Below, piece after piece: positions 43,777 through 52,030 of a stretch of 64,000 nt of DNA (position 1 is the first letter of the stretch; the number at the start of each line of letters is the position of its first letter). This DNA comes from Gemmatimonadota bacterium. GTDB lineage: Bacteria; Gemmatimonadota; Gemmatimonadetes; Gemmatimonadales; Gemmatimonadaceae. The position numbers were made by a program, and so were the translations under genes. The notes beneath the pieces are model-generated. The model was not told the origin of the DNA, searched no databases, and saw only the letters and a list, made by a program, of their open reading frames with translations. The stretch lies in the NCBI GenBank assembly GCA_016714015.1, contig JADJNZ010000006.1, positions 62,001 to 126,000 on the forward strand, read 5' to 3'.

Positions 43777-44720
43777 ACCGCCCTCCGCGCCCGCGCGCGT
43801 TCGACATAGAACCGGAATGCCTCGGCGCTGGTCTTCGCCGGGACGTAGCCGAACTCCTCCTTGAGCCGGCGGTTCGAGAGCACCGGACGGAAACGGAGGA
43901 AGTCGACCTGCTCCGGACCATAACGCCCGACGCCGAACGCCCGTGCCACGGTCAGCGCACCCTCGAGCACCGCGGCGGGGATCATGAGCACCGGCTTCCC
44001 GAGGATCGCCGCCAGCTCGTGGATCGTCAGCTTCCCGTCCCCGGCAACGTTGTAGATCCCCGTGCGGTCGCCCAGGACGCCATGCTGGATCGCGCCCACC
44101 ACGTCCTCGTCCCAGATGAACGCGAACGGGGAGTCGCTGCCGCGCACCGCCAGCAGGCGGGAGCGCGCGAACAGCGCGGTGATCTGGTTGGCCGTCGTCG
44201 CGCCGAGCACCGTCCCGATGCGCAGCACGAGCTGCCCGAGGCGCGGATGCGAAGCGCGATAGCCCGCGAGCAACTCCTCCACCGCGCGCTTGTGGTGCGC
44301 GTACGCGAACCGGTCGCTGGCGCGCAGCGGGTCACGCTCGTCGATCCATTCGGGATTGTCCGCATGGTACCCGTACGCCGCGCCGGAGCTCGAGACGGTG
44401 AGGTGCCGCACGCCCGCCGCCAGCGCGCACTCGACGACGTTGCGCGTGCCGTTGACGTCGATGTCGTAGTCGCGTGCACGGTCCCGCCCTCCCTCGAGCA
44501 CGGCCGCGAGATGCACCACGTGCGTGATACGGTGCTCGTGCAGCAAGGCCTCGAGTGCGCGATCGCGCACATCGAGCGTCCGGACCGGGAACCCCGCATC
44601 GGTGCGCGCACGCAGGTCGGTGCCGACGACGAACATCCCGGCCGCCGCGAGCCGCGCGCCCAGCAGGCCGCCGACGTACCCCGAGCCGCCCGTGATGAGG
44701 ACGCGATGATCGCCGCTCAT
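43773..44720 (-). CDS. Extended SDR NAD-dependent epimerase/dehydratase
   Basis: The product is 315 residues from ATG 44720. The NAD motif is 'VLITGGSGYVGGLLGARLAA'. The catalytic Ser lies in 'HLTVSSSGAAYG', and the Y-x-x-x-K pair in 'FAYAHHKRAVEELL'. 'HVVHLAAVLEGG' and 'DVNGTRNVVECALAAGV' are standard for extended SDRs acting on nucleotide sugars or related polyols. The substrate is not evident. Both ends overlap neighbours by four bases (BASS transporter upstream, bcp downstream). Tight coupling with a flavin monooxygenase and a transporter suggests one pathway. Confidence 0.88.
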   Translation of the reverse strand: MSGDHRVLITGGSGYVGGLLGARLAAAGMFVVGTDLRARTDAGFPVRTLDVRDRALEALLHEHRITHVVHLAAVLEGGRDRARDYDIDVNGTRNVVECALAAGVRHLTVSSSGAAYGYHADNPEWIDERDPLRASDRFAYAHHKRAVEELLAGYRASHPRLGQLVLRIGTVLGATTANQITALFARSRLLAVRGSDSPFAFIWDEDVVGAIQHGVLGDRTGIYNVAGDGKLTIHELAAILGKPVLMIPAAVLEGALTVARAFGVGRYGPEQVDFLRFRPVLSNRRLKEEFGYVPAKTSAEAFRFYVERARARRAV

Positions 44721-45622
44721 GCGGGCATGGTCGCGAGGGGCCGCCGCGACCACCATGCCGAGAGCGCGAGACCCGACACGAGGTGCCAGACGCCCCAGAA
44801 CGCGGTGATGAGCATCATCGAGCCCGCCTGCGGGAAGAAGGTGAAGAGGATCACGAGGCCAAGCGCGGAGTTGTGGATCCCCACCTCGATCGTGACGGCG
44901 CGGAGATCCGCCTCGCCCAGCCGCGCCACGCGCCCGACGAACCGCCCGATGCCCAGCGCGAGCGCGTTCTGCCCCACCACGAGCCAGAAGAAGCTGCCGA
45001 ACCGGTCGACGAACAGCGCCCGGTTCTCCCAGAAGGCGCCGGCGATGAAGGCGAGCAGGACGAGGAGCGAGATCGTGCGGAGCGGTCCTTCCGCGCGCTT
45101 CGCCTGCGCCGGGAATCGCGTCCCGATGAACATCCCCGCGAGCACCGGCAGCGCGAGCACGAGGGCCACCTGCCCCAGGATCCCCGCCACCGGCAACTCC
45201 ACCGCCTGCAGCAGTTCTCGCGTGCGGGGATTGAGCCAGCCGTACAGTGCGAAGTTGAACGGTGTGAGCACGGTCGCCGCGAGACTGGATACGGTGGTCA
45301 ACCCCACCGAGAGCGCGACGTTCCCGCGCGCGCGCCACGTCAGTACGTTCGACAGCGCCCCGCTCGGACAGGCCGCCACCAGCATCATGCCGAGCGCGAG
45401 GGCCGGGTCGACCCGCAGCACGACCGTCATGAGGCAGGTCAGCGCCGGCGTCAGCACCGCCTGCGCCGAGAGCCCCGCGAGGACGCCGGCCGGCTTCGCC
45501 ACCACGCGACGGAGGTCGTCGAGGCGCAGGTCGAGCGACGCGCCGAAGACCATGAACGCGATGATCGCGTTGAGCACCACGAGCCCCGACGGATCGAACC
45601 GCAGCGGCAGCGCGTCGTTCAT
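44717..45622 (-). CDS. Bile acid:sodium symporter (BASS) family transporter
   Basis: The product is 301 residues from ATG 45622 with nine to ten membrane helices. It starts 'SGLVVLNAIIAFMVFGASLD' and has the family block 'VLTPALTCLMTVVLRVDPAL' followed by 'GMMLVAACPSGALSNVLTWR', which matches the discontinuous-helix sodium-site region. 'VEIGIHNSALGLVILFTFF' corresponds to the second core crossover. BASS proteins move organic anions with sodium; known bacterial substrates include bile acids, pyruvate and pantoate. The gene overlaps the FMO-type gene upstream and the SDR gene downstream. Confidence 0.9.
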   Translation of the reverse strand: MNDALPLRFDPSGLVVLNAIIAFMVFGASLDLRLDDLRRVVAKPAGVLAGLSAQAVLTPALTCLMTVVLRVDPALALGMMLVAACPSGALSNVLTWRARGNVALSVGLTTVSSLAATVLTPFNFALYGWLNPRTRELLQAVELPVAGILGQVALVLALPVLAGMFIGTRFPAQAKRAEGPLRTISLLVLLAFIAGAFWENRALFVDRFGSFFWLVVGQNALALGIGRFVGRVARLGEADLRAVTIEVGIHNSALGLVILFTFFPQAGSMMLITAFWGVWHLVSGLALSAWWSRRPLATMPA

Positions 45623-46917
45623 CCGCGCAGGGCGCCGGTGTGGCGGCGCAGCGCCGCGAGGTACGAGTCCTTGTGCACGTAGTACGCCATGCGATCGAGC
45701 GCGAGGTACGCGTACCCGCCGTCCACGCGCGCGCCGTCCCACGCGCGCTTCTCGCGCTGCAGCGCGAGCGCCGCCGGATGCCGCTCGGCGAGCCGCTTGA
45801 GGTAGAGGGCCACGAGTTCCGCCTGTTCGTAGCGCCCCTGCCATCCCAGCCCGCTCGCCTCGACCATGCCGAGCAGGAAGAGCGAGTCGTCCTCCGGATG
45901 CATCGCGTTCAGCCAGAGCCGCGGCGCCGCGGCCCCCGCGGGCCAGGCGAGCGCCGCCCGGTCGATGAACGGGTAGTGGAGCGCGTATCCGGTCGCCTGG
46001 AGGATCAGGTCGTACTCCCCCTCCTCACCGTCGGCGAAGCGCACCGTGCGACCCGCCACCGCCGCCACGTCGCGCCGCGCGCGGATGTCCCCGTGCCCGA
46101 GGTGATGCAGGATGAGCGAGTTCATCACCGGATGCGACTCGTACATCCGGTAGTCCGGGTCCGGCAACCCGTAGTCGCTGGGCCGCCCGATCACCATCCG
46201 CACGATCGTCGCGTCGACGAGCTGCTTGAGGCGCCGCGGCAGCTTCACCACGCCGCCGATCGCGTCGATGGGCCTGCCGCGCACGAACTTGGGCAGGAAG
46301 TAGTAGCCGCGCCGCAGCGAGATGTCGACCGAGGCCGCCTGCTTCACCGCGTCGACCGCGATGTCCGCACCCGAGTTGCCGCAGCCCACGACGAGCACAC
46401 GCTGACCCGCGAACACCGCCGCCGACTTGTACTCGCCCGAGTGCATCACGCGACCGTCGAATGCGCCGGGCAGCGCCGGCTGGTGCGGATGGTGCAGCGT
46501 CCCCGTCGCGATGAGCACCGCCGCGAAGCGCCGCGTGCGCGCGACGCCCCCGCACTCGGTGGTCACGTCCCACCCCGCCTCGCCCGCGGGGGCGCGCGCC
46601 ACCCGCATCACGCGGGTCGCGAACTCGAAGTGACGGCGCAGGCCGAAGTGGTCGGCGAAGTCGCCGAAGTAGCGCTTGAGGGCGTCGTGACGCGGGTACG
46701 GCGCCACCTCGTCCCGCATCGGGAACTCGGCGAACTCCGTCATCCGCTTGGACGAGATCAGGTGCGCGCTCTCGTACACCGTGCTCTGGGGGTTCGCGAT
46801 GTCCCAGAGCCCGCCGACATCGGTGTGCGACTCGAAGCCGGTGAAGGCGAGCCCGTGCTTCTGCAGCGTCCGCGCCGCCGCGAGTCCCATGGGTCCCGCG
46901 CCGATCACGGCGATCAT
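45619..46917 (-). CDS. Flavin-containing monooxygenase-like NAD(P)/FAD oxidoreductase
   Basis: The product is 432 residues. FAD motif 'IAVIGAGPMGLAAARTLQKH', NADPH motif 'RVLVVGCGNSGADIAVDAVK' and the FMO fingerprint 'FDGRVMHSGEYKS' (F-x-G-x-x-x-H) are all present. 'ATGTLHHPHQPALPG' and 'LILQATGYALHYPF' add the usual second and third blocks. Enzymes of this type oxygenate soft nucleophiles (N, S) or perform Baeyer-Villiger reactions. It precedes a BASS transporter, an SDR and a peroxiredoxin with four-base overlaps, and follows argF by four bases. Cytosolic; the substrate is unknown. Confidence 0.9.
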   Translation of the reverse strand: MIAVIGAGPMGLAAARTLQKHGLAFTGFESHTDVGGLWDIANPQSTVYESAHLISSKRMTEFAEFPMRDEVAPYPRHDALKRYFGDFADHFGLRRHFEFATRVMRVARAPAGEAGWDVTTECGGVARTRRFAAVLIATGTLHHPHQPALPGAFDGRVMHSGEYKSAAVFAGQRVLVVGCGNSGADIAVDAVKQAASVDISLRRGYYFLPKFVRGRPIDAIGGVVKLPRRLKQLVDATIVRMVIGRPSDYGLPDPDYRMYESHPVMNSLILHHLGHGDIRARRDVAAVAGRTVRFADGEEGEYDLILQATGYALHYPFIDRAALAWPAGAAAPRLWLNAMHPEDDSLFLLGMVEASGLGWQGRYEQAELVALYLKRLAERHPAALALQREKRAWDGARVDGGYAYLALDRMAYYVHKDSYLAALRRHTGALRG

Positions 46918-46921
46918 CGCA

Positions 46922-47839
46922 TCAGGCCAGCGGCTCGCCGCCGATCAGCGCGGCCATGATGGCCTTCTGCACGTGGAGGCGGTTCTCCGCCTCGTCCCAC
47001 ACGCGGCTCTGCGCGCCGTCGATCACCTCGGCCGTGACCTCCTCGCCGCGGTGCGCCGGCAGGCAATGGAGGAAGATCGCGTCCCGCTGCGCGCGTGCCA
47101 TGAGCGCCGCATTCACCTGGAAGTCCTTGAACGCCACCTCGCGCACGGCCTGCTCCTCCTCCTGGCCCATCGATGCCCAGACATCGGTCGTCACCACGTG
47201 CGCCCCCTCCACCGCCACCTGCGGGTCGCGCACCAGCGTGACCTTCCCCGACGCCTGCGCGCGCGCGAGGATGGCCGGATCCGGATCGTAGCCCGCCGGA
47301 CAGGCGAGCCGGAGTTCGAAGCCAAGGCGGAAGGCCGCGTCGCACCAGCTGTTCGCCATGTTGTTCCCGTCGCCGATCCAGGCAATCGTCTTCCCGGCGA
47401 ACGTGCCGAGATGCTGCTGCACCGTGAGCAGGTCGGCGAGGATCTGGCAGGGATGCTGCAGGTCGGTGAGGCCGTTGATCACCGGCACGGCCGAGTAGCG
47501 CGCGAACTCCTCGACGTCGGCGTGCGCGAAGGTGCGGATCATCATGCCGTCCACCATGCGGTCGAGCACGCGCGCCGTGTCCATCACGGCCTCGCCGCGT
47601 CCGAGCTGCACATCGCGCGGCGTGAGGAAGAGCGGGTGCGCCCCGAGTTGCCACGCCCCCACTTCGAACGACACGCGCGTGCGCGTCGACGACTTCATGA
47701 ACAACATCGCGAACGCCTTCCCGGCCAACGGACGCGCCGCGTACTCGCCCCGCCGCATGCGATCGGCGAGGCGGAACAGGCCGTGCAGCTCACCCTCGGA
47801 GAGATCCGGGATGGCGAGGAAGTCGCGTTCACCGCTCAT
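46922..47839 (-). CDS. argF: Ornithine carbamoyltransferase
   Basis: The product is 305 residues from ATG 47839. The carbamoyl-phosphate loop STRTR is at residues 51-55 ('MKSSTRTRVSFEV'). 'INGLTDLQHPCQILADLLTV' carries the HPCQ motif, 'AWIGDGNNMANSWCDAAFRL' and 'TTDVWASMGQEEE' the ornithine-binding D-x-x-x-S-M-G loop, and 'FLHCLPAHRGEEVTAEVIDG' the catalytic Cys region. It makes citrulline from ornithine and carbamoyl phosphate in arginine synthesis. The SMG loop favours true OTCase over the acetyl-ornithine version. No other arg gene is adjacent. It lies between a lipoprotein gene and an FMO-like gene. Confidence 0.93.
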   Translation of the reverse strand: MSGERDFLAIPDLSEGELHGLFRLADRMRRGEYAARPLAGKAFAMLFMKSSTRTRVSFEVGAWQLGAHPLFLTPRDVQLGRGEAVMDTARVLDRMVDGMMIRTFAHADVEEFARYSAVPVINGLTDLQHPCQILADLLTVQQHLGTFAGKTIAWIGDGNNMANSWCDAAFRLGFELRLACPAGYDPDPAILARAQASGKVTLVRDPQVAVEGAHVVTTDVWASMGQEEEQAVREVAFKDFQVNAALMARAQRDAIFLHCLPAHRGEEVTAEVIDGAQSRVWDEAENRLHVQKAIMAALIGGEPLA

Positions 47840-48573
47840 GGCGTGGTCCGGGAGGTCGATTTCGGTGCGGCGCCCTCGGCGGACGCATCGGTGGCCGTAT
47901 CGGCGGGGGTGCAGGAGGTGCGCTCCCAGGTGGGGAGCGCGGCCGGATCCTCGGCGTCGGCGCCCGGCAACGTGGCCGTGAACGCCTGCCGCCGGATGGC
48001 GATGCTGTGCCGGGGCGTCTGCGCGGGGACGGCGGCGCTGTCGCCCGCCGCGAAGGTCGTCGTCACCGCCCAGCCATCGCGGTGCGTCCACTCCGCGACG
48101 CGGATCGCGAAGCCCGGACCACGCACGACGAGGCAAGTCGGCGCGGTCCCCATGCCTGCCTGGATCTCGCGCATCGCGCTGCGCCAAGCGCCGGCGGCGG
48201 CCGAGTCGGACGGCCACTCGCGCGTGCCTTCGATGAAGAGGACCAGCGCCTCCTCGTCGGGCCATGCCCCGTCGGTGCCGTCGTACCCAGTGAGGCCGTA
48301 CAAGACGTCGAACGTGCCGATCGACTCCCGCAATCCTTCGAGCGGGGCCGGCGTCGCGCTCGCGCGCATCGCGCGCACCATCCCCGAGCGCAGCGGGGTG
48401 ACGTTCATCCCGCGCAGCTGCTCGAAAGGCTGCACTCCCACCGCGAGGTCCGCCGCATCGCGACGGTCGCCGCAGGCCAGCGATCCTGCGGCCAGCAGGC
48501 AGAGACAGGATCGACGCGATCGCCGCCATCCCCACCATCCGCCGCCATGCACCCGCTCTCGCCCGACCACCAT
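47836..48573 (-). CDS. Putative lipoprotein of unknown function
   Basis: The product is 245 residues from ATG 48573; a GTG at 48551 gives a more compact lipoprotein signal and may be the real start. The signal contains 'CLCLLAAGSLACGD', whose last Cys is the likely lipidation site. The rest ('MNVTPLRSGMVRAMRASATP', 'SIGTFDVLYGLTGYDGTDGA', 'TCLVVRGPGFAIRVAEWTHR') has no recognised family. It ends in a Ser/Thr/Ala-rich tail. It lies 16 bases after hslU and overlaps the argF start by four bases, so it is read in the hslVU transcript. Confidence 0.6.
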   Translation of the reverse strand: MVVGRERVHGGGWWGWRRSRRSCLCLLAAGSLACGDRRDAADLAVGVQPFEQLRGMNVTPLRSGMVRAMRASATPAPLEGLRESIGTFDVLYGLTGYDGTDGAWPDEEALVLFIEGTREWPSDSAAAGAWRSAMREIQAGMGTAPTCLVVRGPGFAIRVAEWTHRDGWAVTTTFAAGDSAAVPAQTPRHSIAIRRQAFTATLPGADAEDPAALPTWERTSCTPADTATDASAEGAAPKSTSRTTP

Positions 48574-48589
48574 GCGATCCGCCCTCTGC

Positions 48590-50023
48590 CTAGAGGATGT
48601 ACTTCCGGAGGTCCTCGTCCTCGGAGATCGCACTCAGCCGCGCGCGCACCATCGTCGCGTCGACCGTCTCCGGGGCCGTCCCACGCTCGGGGAGCTCGTA
48701 GAGCAGCTCCTCGAGCAACGTCGTCATCACGGTGTGGAGCCGCCGCGCGCCGATGTTCTCCATCCGCGAGTTCACCCGCGCGGCGATCTTCGCCACCTCG
48801 GCGATCCCGTCGTCGGTGAACTTGAGCTCCGCCCCCTCGGCCGCCACCAGCGCCGCATACTGCTTGGTGAGCGCGTTCTCCGGCTCCGTCATGATGCGCA
48901 CGAAGTCCGCCTCGGTGAGCGGCTTGAGCTCCACGCGGATCGGGAACCGCCCCTGCAGCTCGGGGATCAGGTCGCTCGGCTTGCTCACATGGAACGCGCC
49001 GGCCGCCACGAAGAGCACGTGGTCGGTCTTCACCATCCCGTACTTCGTCTGGACGTTCGACCCCTCGACGATCGGCAGCAGGTCGCGCTGCACCCCTTCG
49101 CGCGAGACGTCGGGACCGCCCATCTCCCCCTTCCCTCCCGCGATCTTGTCGATCTCGTCGAGGAAGATGATCCCCAGCGACTCCACGCGCTCGAGCGCGT
49201 CGGCCACCACGTCATCGAGGTTGATCAGCTTGTCGAACTCCTGGTCAAGCAGGATGCGACGCGCCTCGCTCACCGGCACGGTGCGCTTCTTCGTCTTCTT
49301 GGGCATGAGGTCCGACAGCATCTCGGCGAAGTTGCTCATCCCCTCCGGCGCGCCCTGTTGGCCCATCGCGTCCATCATCGGCGACTGCTGCGCGACCTCC
49401 ACCTCCACCTCGCGCTGCTCGAGCTGCCCGTCGCGAAGGAGCTGCTTGAGCTTCTCGCGCGTGCGCTTGTGGCGCTCCTTCGCGAGTTCCTGCTCCTGCG
49501 TCACCTGCCCCTCGGGGCCGGCGACGAACACCCGCTGCGGATCGTTCGGCGCCGGCGCCGGCGATTCCGCCGGGGCCGGGAGCAGCAGGTCGAGCAGCCG
49601 CTCGTCCACGCGGTCGTTCGCGAGGTCCTCCACCTCCTGCTCGCGCTCCGACCGCATCATGTCGATCGCGCTCTCCACCAGGTCGCGCACCATCCCCTCG
49701 ACGTCGCGCCCCACGTAGCCCACCTCGGTGAACTTCGACGCCTCCACCTTGATGAACGGGGCCCCGGTGAGCTTCGCGAGCCGCCGCGCGATCTCCGTCT
49801 TCCCCACGCCCGTCGGGCCGATGAGGATGATGTTGTTCGGCGCGATCTCGTCGCGGATCCCCTCGGGGGCGCGCTGGCGGCGCCACCGGTTCCGGAGCGC
49901 GATCGCCACCGCCTTCTTCGCCTCCGCCTGCCCGACGATGTACCGGTCGAGTTCCGCGACGATCTTCCGCGGCGACAGGTCGGCGAGGCGCGCGAGCGCC
50001 TGTTCCGTGCGAGGGGATGCCAT
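48590..50023 (-). CDS. hslU: ATP-dependent protease ATPase subunit HslU (ClpY)
   Basis: The product is 477 residues. 'LSPRKIVAELDRYIVGQAEA' is the family start, followed by Walker A GPTGVGKT (69-76), then 'FTEVGYVGRDVEGMVRDLVE' with the pore motif GYVG. An I-domain insertion (about 105-260) contains a long acidic and Gln/Glu-rich coiled stretch. Walker B is in 'GIIFLDEIDKIAGG'. The sensor and arginine finger region is 'ELQGRFPIRVELKPL'. The C-terminus 'EDLRKYIL' is the HslV-activating tail. It unfolds substrates and feeds them to HslV. It overlaps the hslV stop by one base. Confidence 0.97.
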   Translation of the reverse strand: MASPRTEQALARLADLSPRKIVAELDRYIVGQAEAKKAVAIALRNRWRRQRAPEGIRDEIAPNNIILIGPTGVGKTEIARRLAKLTGAPFIKVEASKFTEVGYVGRDVEGMVRDLVESAIDMMRSEREQEVEDLANDRVDERLLDLLLPAPAESPAPAPNDPQRVFVAGPEGQVTQEQELAKERHKRTREKLKQLLRDGQLEQREVEVEVAQQSPMMDAMGQQGAPEGMSNFAEMLSDLMPKKTKKRTVPVSEARRILLDQEFDKLINLDDVVADALERVESLGIIFLDEIDKIAGGKGEMGGPDVSREGVQRDLLPIVEGSNVQTKYGMVKTDHVLFVAAGAFHVSKPSDLIPELQGRFPIRVELKPLTEADFVRIMTEPENALTKQYAALVAAEGAELKFTDDGIAEVAKIAARVNSRMENIGARRLHTVMTTLLEELLYELPERGTAPETVDATMVRARLSAISEDEDLRKYIL

Positions 50024-50568
50024 CAGGCCGAGGGCTCGACGACGGTGATCTGCGTGTTCGTGTAGATGCAGATCTCGCCCGCGATGGTCATCGCCTGCTG
50101 CACGATCTCCTTCGCCGAGAGCGGCGTCGACCGCGAGAGTGCGCGTGCCGCCGCGAGCGCGTACGAGCCACCCGACCCGATCGCGAGGATGCCGTCATCC
50201 GGCTCGATGAGCTCGCCGTTCCCCGAGACCATGAACCCGTTGTCCCGGTCGGCGACGATCAGCAGCGCCTCGAGCCGACGCAGTGCCCGGTCGGAGCGCC
50301 ACTCCTTCGCCAGCTCCACCGCCGCCCGCGCGAGGTTCCCCGGATGCCGCTCGAGCTTCTCCTCGAACTTCTCGAACAGGGTCAGGGCATCGGCCGCCGC
50401 CCCTGCGAACCCGGCGAGCACCTTCCCCCCCTTGAGCGCCCGCACCTTCACGGCACCGGATTTCATCACGGTGTCGCCGACCGAGACCTGTCCGTCGCCG
50501 CCGATGGCGACGCGGCCGTCCTTGCGGACGCAGAGGATGGTGGTGGCGTGGAAGGTCGGGAGCGTCAT
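50023..50568 (-). CDS. hslV: ATP-dependent protease peptidase subunit HslV (ClpQ)
   Basis: The product is 181 residues. The catalytic Thr follows an eight-residue leader: the sequence begins MTLPTFHA-TTILCVRKDG, so Thr9 should become the N-terminal nucleophile after processing. E. coli HslV removes only Met. Other landmarks are 'GDGQVSVGDTVMKSGAVKVR', 'VLAGFAGAAADALTLFEKFE' and 'AIGSGGSYALAAARAL'. It forms the double-hexamer threonine protease with HslU. The start lies 18 bases from the divergent glycosyltransferase start. The upstream TATATT suggests a very short or absent leader. Confidence 0.97.
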   Translation of the reverse strand: MTLPTFHATTILCVRKDGRVAIGGDGQVSVGDTVMKSGAVKVRALKGGKVLAGFAGAAADALTLFEKFEEKLERHPGNLARAAVELAKEWRSDRALRRLEALLIVADRDNGFMVSGNGELIEPDDGILAIGSGGSYALAAARALSRSTPLSAKEIVQQAMTIAGEICIYTNTQITVVEPSA

Positions 50569-50586
50569 TTGCGTAATATAAGGGCC
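50569..50586. promoter_or_regulatory. 18-bp divergent start region for hslV and a glycosyltransferase gene
   Basis: Only TTGCGTAATATAAGGGCC separates ATG 50568 (minus) from GTG 50587 (plus). Its AT core reads TAATATAAG on the plus strand and TTATATTAC on the minus strand, giving a -10-like hexamer for each direction about 8-12 bases from each start codon. No Shine-Dalgarno fits on either side, which suggests leaderless or nearly leaderless transcripts in both directions. Confidence 0.5.
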
Positions 50587-51996
50587 GTGGAGACCCCCCG
50601 AGAGCCATCCACCAGCCCCGCCTGGGCGCGCTGGGCCCTCGTCGCCATCACCGTGGCGGCGGCCGCGCTGCGCCTCCCGGGACTGACGGCCGAGGAGCCG
50701 TGGTTCGATGAGGTCTTCTCCGTCGTCCTCGCGTCACAAGAACTGCCGGAACTGTGGCGACGGGCCGTCGCCGACCAGACCAGTCCGCCCGGGTTCTATC
50801 TGCTGCTCTGGGGCTGGACCCGCCTGGGCGGCTTCGAGCTCTCGTGGATGCGCCTGTTGCCCGCACTGGCGGGCACCCTCACGGTCCCCGCGATGGCCCT
50901 CGCGGCGCGCGCCGCCCGCCTGAGCTGGACCGGTGCGCTCGTCGCGGCGAGTCTCGCCGCCGTGAGCCCGCTCCTGCTCGCGATGAGCAGTGAGCTGCGG
51001 GCCTACGCGCCGCTCGCCCTCCTCACGACGCTCGCCCTCGCGCTCACGCTCACGCGCCGAGATCGCATCGCGGCCGTCGCCGGCGTCGGCCTCGTCCTGC
51101 TCCACTACTTCGGGGCCTTCGTCGTCGCGGCCCTCGCGGCGGCGCGCCTCCTCGACGCGCCGGACGCGCCATGGTCGCAGCGTCTCCGAGGGGCGCTGCG
51201 GCTCGGACTTCCGGCCGCGCTCGTTCTCGGTGCCTGGATCCTGCTCGTCCTGGCCGCCGCAGGCCCCGAGGACGTCGGTGGCAATGCCGCCTGGATCGAC
51301 GCCTTCTCCTGGCACGACGTGCCATCGTTCGCGTCGCAGGTCGTCGGCACGTTCGGCACCACGCTCGGTGCGGTCCTCGTCACCGCCGTGCTCGCGTGGG
51401 CATTCGTGTCCGCGGTCGCGCCGGCGCCCGCCCGTCCGGACGGCATCCCCGGCGCGGTGCCGTTCGCGGTGTCACTCGCGGTCCTCCCGCTGCTCCTTGC
51501 CGCCGCGGCCGGCGCGATCAGCGGAAAGGAACTCTGGGTCGCGCGCTACCTGATCGTGTCGTTGCCCGGATGGTGGCTCCTGCTCGCGCGCCTGGTCGAT
51601 CGCGCGCCCGGGGCATCGAAGGAGATGGCGCTCGCCGCGATGCTGACCTGGGCAGGCCTCGCGGGCATCCACGCCGAGCGCACGCGTCCGCGGAAGACGG
51701 CATGGTCGCACGTCGCGCGCGCGATCGTCGCCGGAGGCCCGCGGACCATCTGCACCGCCGAGTCGTTCGTGGCGCTCCCGCTCCGCTACCACGCGTTGCG
51801 TCTCGAGTTGCCGCTCACCGTGCTCGATCTCGGCGACTGCGACGCCACGCACGCCCCAGCGGCGATCCTCCTGCGCGAGGGCACCGGGGCCGCGCTGGAG
51901 CCGGTGAGCCGCGCCGGTGCGACCCTCGGCGCGCCGCGCGAGATGGGCACGCGACTCCCCGCCACCTGGTGGGTGCCGCTCACCTGGTCCCGCTGA
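50587..51996 (+). CDS. GT39/PMT-type membrane glycosyltransferase
   Basis: The product is 469 residues from GTG 50587. It is an integral membrane protein with about eleven helices. The first periplasmic loop carries 'LPGLTAEEPWFDEVFSVVLA' with the acidic D-E pair used for catalysis in the ArnT/PMT_2 superfamily. 'TSPPGFYLLLWGWTRLGGFE' is the second family signature. The C-terminal ~120 residues ('HVARAIVAGGPRTICTAESF' onward) form a soluble periplasmic domain. It transfers a sugar from a lipid-linked donor to an unknown acceptor. It interrupts the otherwise minus-strand block between xerC and hslV. Confidence 0.82.
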   Translation: METPREPSTSPAWARWALVAITVAAAALRLPGLTAEEPWFDEVFSVVLASQELPELWRRAVADQTSPPGFYLLLWGWTRLGGFELSWMRLLPALAGTLTVPAMALAARAARLSWTGALVAASLAAVSPLLLAMSSELRAYAPLALLTTLALALTLTRRDRIAAVAGVGLVLLHYFGAFVVAALAAARLLDAPDAPWSQRLRGALRLGLPAALVLGAWILLVLAAAGPEDVGGNAAWIDAFSWHDVPSFASQVVGTFGTTLGAVLVTAVLAWAFVSAVAPAPARPDGIPGAVPFAVSLAVLPLLLAAAAGAISGKELWVARYLIVSLPGWWLLLARLVDRAPGASKEMALAAMLTWAGLAGIHAERTRPRKTAWSHVARAIVAGGPRTICTAESFVALPLRYHALRLELPLTVLDLGDCDATHAPAAILLREGTGAALEPVSRAGATLGAPREMGTRLPATWWVPLTWSR

Positions 51997-52030
51997 CGCG
52001 CCGACCGGACCGCGGGGCGGCCGGCCGACC

